Shown: piece after piece, positions 38,663 to 46,852 of the stretch
Layout: every line of letters starts with the position of its first letter
Position numbering within the stretch: position 1 is the stretch's first letter
Assembly (NCBI GenBank): GCA_016209635.1
Contig: JACQWC010000258.1
Coordinates: forward strand, 1-46,852
Direction of reading: 5' to 3'
DNA length: 46,852 nucleotides
DNA from: Candidatus Rokuibacteriota bacterium
GTDB taxonomy: Bacteria; Methylomirabilota; Methylomirabilia; Rokubacteriales; CSP1-6
Notes under the pieces: generated by a model
What the model saw: the letters and a program-made list of their open reading frames with translations, nothing else
Told to the model about the DNA's origin: nothing
Databases searched by the model: none
Made by a program: the position numbers and the translations under genes

Positions 38663-39552
38663 TGCGTGCGGGCTTCGTCTCCCTCATCGGCCGTCCCAAC
38701 GCGGGAAAGTCAACGCTGCTGAACCGGCTCGTCGGTCAGAAGCTCGCGATCGTCTCCGCGCGTCCGCAGACGACCCGGAACCGCATCACGGGGATTCGGA
38801 ACCTTCCGGGGGCGCAGATCGTCTTCGTCGACACGCCGGGCCTCCATCCGGCGAGGGGGAAGCTCTCGGAGTTCATGGCGAAGACGGCCGAGCGGGCCGT
38901 CGAGGACGTCGACCTCGTCTGCCTCGTGGTGGACGGAGCGGAGCCCGGGGACGCGGACCAGCTCGTGCTCGGTCCCCTGCGCCGGCACCACGGGCCCGTG
39001 TTCTGCGTGCTGAACAAGGTCGACCGCGTCACGCCGAAGAGCCGCGTGCTCCGCCTGATCGAGACGTGGAGCCGCGCCCACCCGTTTCGCGAGGTGGTCC
39101 CCACCTCGGCCACGGACGGGACTAACTGCGATCGCCTCCTCGACCTCGTCGTCTCGCTCCTGCCCGAGCACCCCCCGTTCTTCCCCGAGGACGCGACGAG
39201 CGACCAGCCGGAAACCTTCTGGGTAGCCGAGGTGATCCGGGAGAAGATCTTCCACCTGACCCACCAGGAGGTGCCGTACGCGACCGCGGTCCGGGTGGAC
39301 GAGCTCGTCGAGCGGACCGGCCCCGAGTGCCTGTACATCGGCGCGACCATCTTCGTCGAGCACGACTCGCAGCGGGGCATCCTGATCGGGCGCGGGGGCG
39401 GGATGCTCAGGCGCATCGGCACCGCCGCCCGCCTCGAGCTCGAGGCCTTCTTCGGGATCAAGGTGTTCCTGTCGCTAGCGGTCCAGGTGCGGCGCAACTG
39501 GCGAAAGGACGCGCGCGCGCTGCGCGAGTTCGGGTTCCTCCTGACCTCCTGA
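38659..39552 (+). CDS. era: GTPase Era
   Basis: [42 protein letters not shown]...FVDTPGLH; C-terminal KH domain. Confidence 0.96.
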   Translation: MMRAGFVSLIGRPNAGKSTLLNRLVGQKLAIVSARPQTTRNRITGIRNLPGAQIVFVDTPGLHPARGKLSEFMAKTAERAVEDVDLVCLVVDGAEPGDADQLVLGPLRRHHGPVFCVLNKVDRVTPKSRVLRLIETWSRAHPFREVVPTSATDGTNCDRLLDLVVSLLPEHPPFFPEDATSDQPETFWVAEVIREKIFHLTHQEVPYATAVRVDELVERTGPECLYIGATIFVEHDSQRGILIGRGGGMLRRIGTAARLELEAFFGIKVFLSLAVQVRRNWRKDARALREFGFLLTS

Positions 39553-39554
39553 GC

Positions 39555-40333
39555 ATGGGGCTCGAGCGCTCGGCCGCGGTGGTCATCGGAAGCTTCCCGC
39601 TGGGGGAGAGCGATCGCGTCGTGACGTTCTTCACGCGGCAGTTCGGCAAGGTGCGCGGCGTCGCGAAGGCCGCGCGCCGGATGCGGTCGAGATTCGCCGG
39701 CGCCCTCGAGCTGTTCACGCTCGGCGAGCTGGTGTTCTTCGACACCGGTCGGAGCGATCTCGTGCGGGTCGATCACTTCGACATCGTGCGCCCGTTCGAC
39801 CGCGTCCGCGACGATCTCGACAGGCTGGGCCAGGCCGCGTGGATGGCGGAGTGCGTTGCCCGCCTCACCGCCGACCACGACGCCAACGCCGCCGTGTACG
39901 GGTTGCTGGTGCGTGCGCTCCGGAGCGTCGAGGCCTTGACCCCGCCGGGCCGGGTGGCCGTCGTCTTCGGCGTCCGCTGCGTCGACGCGCTGGGCCACCG
40001 GCTGCGCACCGATGCCTGCGTCGGCTGCGGCCGCGCGGCCCTCGCGGCGGGCCCCACCGCATGGATCGACGTCGCGGGCGGCGGCGTGGTGTGTGGAGCG
40101 TGTGCGACGGGCAACCCGGACGCCGTCAGGGTGGCGCCGGGGACCGTGAGCGCGCTGCGACGGTTGCGCCTGCTCGACTGGACCGAGGCGACCGGCGGGA
40201 GGCTCGGCCGGGCGGAATACGAGCTCCGCGAGGTTCTCGAGGCGCAGATCGCCCGCCTCATCGGCCAGGCGAGCCGCGCCTCGCGATTCGTGCGCGAGGT
40301 GAGCCGCGCCGCGTCTGTCCCGACGGGGTCGCG

Positions 40334-40337
<4 letters not shown>
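39555..40337 (+). CDS. recO: DNA repair protein RecO
   Basis: [46 protein letters not shown]; zinc motif CVGCG...CGAC. Confidence 0.92.
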
Positions 40338-41214
<877 letters not shown>

Positions 41215-41218
<4 letters not shown>

Positions 41219-43287
41219 CGCACGCGCTGCTCTTCGAGGTCGGCACCGAGGAGCTGCCCCCGTCGGAGCTGCCGACGGTGCTCCAGGCGCTCGAGGAGGG
41301 CGCCGGCCGGGCGCTCACCGAATCCCGGCTCGCCTTCGAATCGCTCCGCGTCCTCGCCACGCCACGGCGGCTGGCGCTCGCCGTCTCCGGGCTCGCGGCG
41401 CACCAGACCACGCAGCGCCTGACCGTCACGGGACCGCCGATGAAGGCGGCGTTCGACGCGGAGGGACGGCCCACGAAGGCGGCCGAAGGCTTCGCGCGCT
41501 CGCAGGGCGTCGGCGTCGACCGCCTGACCGTGATCCCGACCGAGCGGGGGGAGTACGCTGCGGTGGAGCGGACCGAGGCGGGCCGCCCGGCGGCCGAGAT
41601 CCTCGGCGAGCTGCTCCCACGTCTGGTATCCTCGCTCCCGTTCTCGAAGCAGATGCGCTGGGGCGCGGGCGACGTCCGCTTCGTTCGCCCGATCCGCTGG
41701 GTGGTTGCGCTCCTCGACGCGGGCGTCCTTCCCCTCGCGGTGTGCGGGGTAACCGCCGATCGCGTGACCTACGGGCATCGCTTCCTCCGCCCTGAGCCGA
41801 TCGTGTTGAGCGAGCCGGGCGAGTATCCGGCGCGGCTCGAGCGCGCGTTCGTGATCCCCGACGTGACGGCGCGCCGCGACATGGTCCGGGACCAGGTGGA
41901 GTCCGCCGCCGCGGCGTCCGGCCACCGCGCGCGCGTCGACGCCGCGACCCTCGAGACGGTTGTCCACCTGGTCGAGTACCCGGTGGCCGTCGTCGGGACG
42001 TTCGCGGAGACCCACCTCAAGCTGCCGCGGGAGGTCGTCGAGACACCGATCCGGCGCCACCAGAAGTGTTTTCCGGTGGAGACGCCCGGCGGCGAGCTGG
42101 CGCCGCTGTTCGTGACGGTATCCAACATGCCCGGCGCGGATCCGGCGGAGATCCGTCGCGGCAACGAGCGGGTGATCCGGGCCCGGCTCGCCGACGCTGA
42201 CTTCTACTTCCGGGAAGATCTGAAGGTCGCTCCCGCCGACCGCCTGCCCCGGCTCGCGGGAATGGTGTTCCACGAGCGGCTCGGCAGCTTGCTGGAGAAG
42301 ACCGAGCGGGTTACCGCGCTCGCCGAGCACTTGGCATCGGGTTTCGACCCCGTGGAACGGGAAGCGCTTCGGCGGGCAGCCCGCCTGGCGAAGTCGGATC
42401 TCCCCTCGGGGATGGTCCGCGAGTTCCCGGAGCTCCAGGGTGTGATCGGCGAGGAGTATGCGCTCCGGGCCGGAGAGCCGCCGGCCGTGGCGCTGGCGAT
42501 CCGCGAGCACTATCTGCCGCGGTCGGCCGACGACGCGCTGCCCCGCTCGCTGCCCGGCGCGATCCTGAGCGTCGCGGACAAGGTCGACTCCGTCGTCGGC
42601 TGCATCGCCGCGGGGCTCGTGCCGACCGGCTCGCAGGACCCGTACGCGCTCCGGCGCCACGCCCAGGGCATCGTGCAGATCGCGCTCGGGAGACCGCTGC
42701 GCTTCTCGCTCGAGGGCCTCGTCGACCGCGCGCTCGCGCTGGTCGCCGGAAGGCTCGTCGAGTCGCCCGAGGCGACGCGCGAGCGGGTGTTGGAATTCTT
42801 CCGCCTCCGGCTGGAGACGACCCTGGCCTCGCGCGGGCTGCGCGCCGATGTCGTCGACGCCGTCCTGTCGAGCGGATTCGACGACATCGTCCAGGCCACG
42901 AAGCGGGCCGAGGCGCTGACGACGCTGATGGGCCGTCCGGACTGGGAGCCGCTCGTCATCACGTTCAAGCGCACGATCAACATCCTGCCACTGCGCGCGA
43001 TCGGTGCGGTGGATCCAACGGCGTTCGTGGACGACGCCGAGCGCCAGCTCCACGTGGAGACGGAGGCGTGCCGCCCCCGCGTCCGCGCGGCGCTGGACGC
43101 AGAGGACTTCGCGACGGCGCTGAGCGAGCTAGTCGTGCTGCGGCCGCTCGTCGATCGGTTCTTCGACGCGGTGCTGGTGATGGACAGGGACCCTGCGATT
43201 CAGGAGAACCGCCTGGCCCTGGTCAAGGCGATTGCCGACCTGGTACTCCCGGTCGGCGATCTTCGAAGAATCCAGCCGGCAGCATAG
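41215..43287 (+). CDS. glyS: Glycyl-tRNA synthetase beta subunit
   Basis: [22 protein letters not shown]...[24 protein letters not shown]. Confidence 0.96.
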
Positions 43288-45343
43288 GGGTGCGCTCGGG
43301 CGTCCACGGGTCGGTCGCTCGGCGAGGGCCGCAGAGGACCGACGGTTCGGTGCCTCGGACGAACGCCATGGTGACGACCCGGACGCACTCGTTCGATGGG
43401 TCGAGATCGACCGGCGCCGTCACCACCCGGTCGGGGACCGGAAAGTCCTCCTTCGGGCTGTCGCCGAGGACCCGGCCCATGTACGCCACCCAGATCGGCA
43501 CCGCCACCCGCGAGCCTGTCTCGTCGCGGCCGAGGCTTCGCGGCCGGTCGTAGCCCACCCACACGCCCGTCGCCAGCCGCGGGGTGAAGCCGATGAACCA
43601 GGCGTTCGAGTAATCGTTCGTCGTCCCGGTCTTCGCCGCGATCGGCCGCGCGAGGACCTTCGCCCCCTGGCCAGTCCCTCGCTCGATCACGCCACGCAGC
43701 ATATGGGTGACCACGTACGCGGTCTCAGGTGAGATCGCCTCCTTGCCCTGGGGAAAGTGCTCCTCGAGCAGCTTGCCCTGCGCGTCGGTGAGGTAGCGGA
43801 TCGTCGTGGCGGGTATCCAGATACCCTGGTTCGCGAGCGCGGAGTAGGCGGACGTCAGCTCGAGCAGCGTGAGATCGGAGCTGCCCAAGGCCAGCGTGAG
43901 GTCGGTGTTCAGCGGGCTCGAGATGCCGAGCCGCCGCGCGACGTGGATCGTGCGATTGATCCCAACGCGCTCCTGGAGCTTGACGGTGACGACGTTGACG
44001 GAATCCTCGATCGCCTGCTGGAGGGTTGTCGGCCCGCGGAACTTCCGGTCGTAGTTGTCCGGTTTCCAGGCCTGACCGTTCTGGCCGACCGGGTAGGTGA
44101 CCGGCGAATCCTCGATGCGCGTCGCAGGGGTGAATCCGGCCTCCAGAGCGGCGATGTACACGAACGGCTTGAACGCCGACCCGGGCTGGCGCTTCGCCTG
44201 GACCGCGCGGTTGAACTCGCTGCGGAAGAAATCGTAGCCGCCGACCATCGCACGCACGTAGCCGGTCTGCGGCTCGATGGTGACGATCGCGCCCTCCGGG
44301 TGCTCGCCCGGACGTGTCTTGCTCGAGCGGGTCTCGAGCGCCTTGAGGCCGTCGCGGAGCGCCTGCTCGGCGATGAGCTGCATCGACGGATTCAGCGTCG
44401 TGTAGACCTGGAGCCCTCCTTTGAAGACCATGTCGGCACCGTACTTCGCCTCGAGCGTCTGCTGGACGTATTCGAGGAAGTACTGCCCGGTCGTCCGGCG
44501 GCGCTCGGGCGGGATGAGCCCGAGGTCCGTCCTCGCGAGCCGCTTCGACTCGCCGTCCTTCAGCTTGCCGTACTCGACGAGGCGGCGGAGCACGAGCTCG
44601 CGCCGGCGCTTGGCGGCCTCGGGATGGTCGAAGGGGGAGTAGCTCGTCGGGGCGCGCGGCAGTCCGGCGAGGAGGGCAGATTCGCGCACGTTCAGCTCCG
44701 AGACCGACTTGCCGAAGTACGTGCGCGCCGCCGCCTCGATCCCGTACGCGCCGTGGCCGAAGTACACCTGGTTGAGGTACATCTCGAGGATACGGTCCTT
44801 CGAGTAGCGCCGCTCGAGCTCAAGCGCCAGGACGGCCTCCTTGAGCTTACGCTCGAGGCTCTTGTCCGGCGTGAGGAAAAGTACTTTCGTCAGCTGTTGG
44901 GTGATCGTGCTCCCGCCCTCGACAATCCTTCCCCGCTGGGTGTTCTGGAAGATCGCGCGAGCGACCCCGATCGGGTCGATCCCCCAGTGGTAGTAGAAGC
45001 GTCGGTCCTCCGTGGCGATGACCGCGTCTCGGAGCGTCTGCGGGACCTGGGCGAGGGGCACGAAGATTCGGCGCTCGACGTGCAGCTCCGTGATCAGCTC
45101 GTCGTTGTCGTCGTAGAGCTTGGTCCCCTGGAGCGGCTGGAACGACTCGAGCGCAGTGACCGAGGGCAGGGACCGCGGGAGGAAAGCGAACGCCCACAGC
45201 GCGGCGACGGCCACGGCGGATCCCAGGAGGAGCGCGGTCACGCCGGCGCCGATCAGAATGCCGCGCAGCCAGCGGCGCGGCCGGGCGTGGGACGAGGCGC
45301 GCCGCGGGCGATGGGTGGCCACCTTCGACTTCTCCGAGACCAT
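43223..45343 (-). CDS. Penicillin-binding protein 1A (transglycosylase/transpeptidase)
   Basis: AVIATEDRRFYYHWGIDP, GSTITQQLTKVLFL, SAFKPF (SxxK), EDSVNVV, AKTGTTNDYSNAWFIGFTP. Confidence 0.95.
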   Translation of the reverse strand: MVSEKSKVATHRPRRASSHARPRRWLRGILIGAGVTALLLGSAVAVAALWAFAFLPRSLPSVTALESFQPLQGTKLYDDNDELITELHVERRIFVPLAQVPQTLRDAVIATEDRRFYYHWGIDPIGVARAIFQNTQRGRIVEGGSTITQQLTKVLFLTPDKSLERKLKEAVLALELERRYSKDRILEMYLNQVYFGHGAYGIEAAARTYFGKSVSELNVRESALLAGLPRAPTSYSPFDHPEAAKRRRELVLRRLVEYGKLKDGESKRLARTDLGLIPPERRRTTGQYFLEYVQQTLEAKYGADMVFKGGLQVYTTLNPSMQLIAEQALRDGLKALETRSSKTRPGEHPEGAIVTIEPQTGYVRAMVGGYDFFRSEFNRAVQAKRQPGSAFKPFVYIAALEAGFTPATRIEDSPVTYPVGQNGQAWKPDNYDRKFRGPTTLQQAIEDSVNVVTVKLQERVGINRTIHVARRLGISSPLNTDLTLALGSSDLTLLELTSAYSALANQGIWIPATTIRYLTDAQGKLLEEHFPQGKEAISPETAYVVTHMLRGVIERGTGQGAKVLARPIAAKTGTTNDYSNAWFIGFTPRLATGVWVGYDRPRSLGRDETGSRVAVPIWVAYMGRVLGDSPKEDFPVPDRVVTAPVDLDPSNECVRVVTMAFVRGTEPSVLCGPRRATDPWTPERTPMLPAGFFEDRRPGVPGRQSP

Positions 45344-45351
45344 GTGAACTC

Positions 45352-45357
45352 ATTATA
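45352..45357 (-). promoter_or_regulatory. Putative -10 element TATAAT, 8 nt upstream of the PBP1A ATG
   Basis: Minus strand reads GGTATAATGAGTTCACATG. Confidence 0.5.
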
Positions 45358-45387
45358 CCGGGACGGCCACCCGGGGGGTGCGGCGCC

Positions 45388-45416
45388 TTGCACGCTGGAG
45401 GGGCGTGTGATACAAC
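45388..45416 (+). promoter_or_regulatory. Putative promoter for tyrS
   Basis: TTGCAC (45388-45393), 17-nt spacer, TACAAC (45411-45416). Confidence 0.4.
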
Positions 45417-45425
45417 GCCGATGCC

Positions 45426-46649
45426 TTGAGCCGGACCACGTTTTCCGCCGTCGACGAGCAGATGCGGGTGATCGCACGCGGCACCGCCGACATCATTGTA
45501 GAAGCCGAGCTGTGCGCGAAACTCGAGCGCTCACGCGCGTCAGGCCAGCCGCTCAGGGTGAAGCTCGGACTCGATCCGACGGCTCCCGATCTCCACCTGG
45601 GTCACACGGTCGTGCTGAGGAAGCTGCGGGACTTCCAGGACCTGGGACACCAGGTGATCGTGATCATCGGCGACTTCACCGGCATGATCGGCGACCCCAC
45701 CGGGCGGTCCGAGACACGAAAGCCGCTGACCTGGGACGAGATCCGCGCGAACGCGGAGACCTACCGCACGCAGCTCGACAAGGTGCTGGAGATGTCGCGC
45801 ACGCGGATCGAGTTCAACTCGTCGTGGCTCGGGCCGCTCGCCATGGAGGACGTGATCCGCTTGACTGCGCACGTGACCGTCGCGCAGATGCTGCAGCGGG
45901 AGGACTTCGCCGCGCGGTACGCCGCCGGGCGGCCCATCAGCCTGCACGAGCTCCTCTACCCGATCGCCCAGGGCTACGACTCGGTGGCCCTCGCCGCCGA
46001 CGTAGAGCTGGGAGGGACCGACCAGACGTTCAACCTCCTGGTCGGCCGGGACCTCCAGCGGGCGTGCGGGCAGGAGCCCCAGATCGCGCTCACCGTCCCG
46101 CTCCTCGAGGGACTCGACGGCGTGCAGAAGATGTCCAAGAGCCTCGGGAACTACGTCGGGATCAACGAGAGGCCGGAGGACATCTACGGCAAGGTGATGT
46201 CGATCTCCGACGAGCTGATGTGGCGCTACTTCGACCTGCTGACGCGCATTCCGGAGACCGATATCGCGGCCCTGCGTGCGGGGCACCCGATGGAGGCCAA
46301 GCAGCGGTTGGCCGCGACGCTCACCGCCGACTATCACGGGGCGGCCGCGGCGACGCGGGCGGCCGCTCACTTCGCCCGGGTCCACCAGAAGCGCGAGGTC
46401 CCCGTCGAGGTCGACGAAGTTCGGCTGTCCGGGCCCCGGCCACTCTGGGCCGTCCTGCGGGACGCGAAGCTCGTGGCCTCGGGCTCCGAGGCCCGGCGCA
46501 TGATCCAGCAGGGCGCGGTCGAGGTGGATGGACGGCAGGTCTCCGCCGGCGGCGAGGCGTTGAGCCCCGGCCGCGGCTACCTGATCAAGGTAGGAAAGCG
46601 CCGGTTCAAGCGGGTGATCCTCGAGGGCGGGGCCGAGCCGGCGGAGTGA
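45426..46649 (+). CDS. tyrS: Tyrosyl-tRNA synthetase (TTG start)
   Basis: KLGLDPTAPDLHLGHTVVLRKLRDFQDLGHQVIVIIGDFTGMIGDPTGRSETR...KMSKSLGNYVGI; C-terminal S4 domain. Confidence 0.96.
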   Translation: MSRTTFSAVDEQMRVIARGTADIIVEAELCAKLERSRASGQPLRVKLGLDPTAPDLHLGHTVVLRKLRDFQDLGHQVIVIIGDFTGMIGDPTGRSETRKPLTWDEIRANAETYRTQLDKVLEMSRTRIEFNSSWLGPLAMEDVIRLTAHVTVAQMLQREDFAARYAAGRPISLHELLYPIAQGYDSVALAADVELGGTDQTFNLLVGRDLQRACGQEPQIALTVPLLEGLDGVQKMSKSLGNYVGINERPEDIYGKVMSISDELMWRYFDLLTRIPETDIAALRAGHPMEAKQRLAATLTADYHGAAAATRAAAHFARVHQKREVPVEVDEVRLSGPRPLWAVLRDAKLVASGSEARRMIQQGAVEVDGRQVSAGGEALSPGRGYLIKVGKRRFKRVILEGGAEPAE

Positions 46650-46659
46650 GCCGAGGTAC

Positions 46660-46688
46660 TTGACAAGTGTTGGGCGGGACCGTATAGT
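46660..46688 (+). promoter_or_regulatory. Strong sigma70-type promoter, probably for an rRNA operon
   Basis: TTGACA (46660-46665), 17-nt spacer, TATAGT (46683-46688). Confidence 0.75.
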
Positions 46689-46756
46689 CGGTGTTCGCCC
46701 ACGGTAACGTGAGGTAGCGGTCTACCAGTTCAGGTTTCTTTCCAGGCCGACCGCAG

Positions 46757-46768
46757 TGCTCTTTGAAA
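46757..46768 (+). promoter_or_regulatory. boxA-like antitermination motif
   Basis: TGCTCTTTGAAA, close to the E. coli rrn boxA TGCTCTTTAACA, followed by hairpin GCTCAC...GTGAGC at 46785-46805. Confidence 0.6.
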
Positions 46769-46852
46769 GCCGCATATGCTACTGGCTCACCGAAAAGGTG
46801 TGAGCACCATCCGTTCTATTCGAGTGCCTTGCGCTCGGGCCGAGTGACTGCA

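Noticed and set aside
43757-46663. 968-aa plus-strand ORF antisense to PBP1A and overlapping tyrS in another frame
   Set aside because: Biased composition; both overlapped genes have clear catalytic motifs

Overview
The window is a dense GC-rich bacterial chromosomal segment. Gene content suggests an uncultivated Rokubacteria/NC10-like lineage, but that is inference only. In order it holds: the 3' end of an ABC-transporter permease; tRNA-Leu(GAG); a peroxiredoxin-like gene with an in-frame UGA at the first position of its CxxC motif; lipA; an 11-gene complex I run (nuoA-K, no nuoL/M/N); pdhA-pdhB-pdhC-lpd; acyl-CoA dehydrogenase; an LLM-type oxidoreductase; a DUF421 protein; an Nramp transporter; a minus-strand envelope/stress-type operon (DUF948, YtxH, DUF4337, HtrA); acyl-CoA carboxylase beta and methylmalonyl-CoA mutase alpha; two of three paralogous FlgT-like secreted proteins; polyprenyl synthetase; SAM hydroxide adenosyltransferase; FmdB zinc ribbon; a TPR lipoprotein; a porin; the third FlgT-like paralog; gamma-carbonic anhydrase; hisS, aspS, phoH, ybeY, era, recO, glyQ, glyS; PBP1A; tyrS; and a putative rRNA-operon leader at the right edge. 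The most notable signals are (i) the UGA-containing Prx-like gene with a SECIS-like hairpin, (ii) a 61-nt palindromic element inserted in frame in the PDH E2 linker, (iii) a mirror-image divergent promoter at 21593-21660, (iv) the FlgT-like paralog family and (v) a probable AUC start codon.
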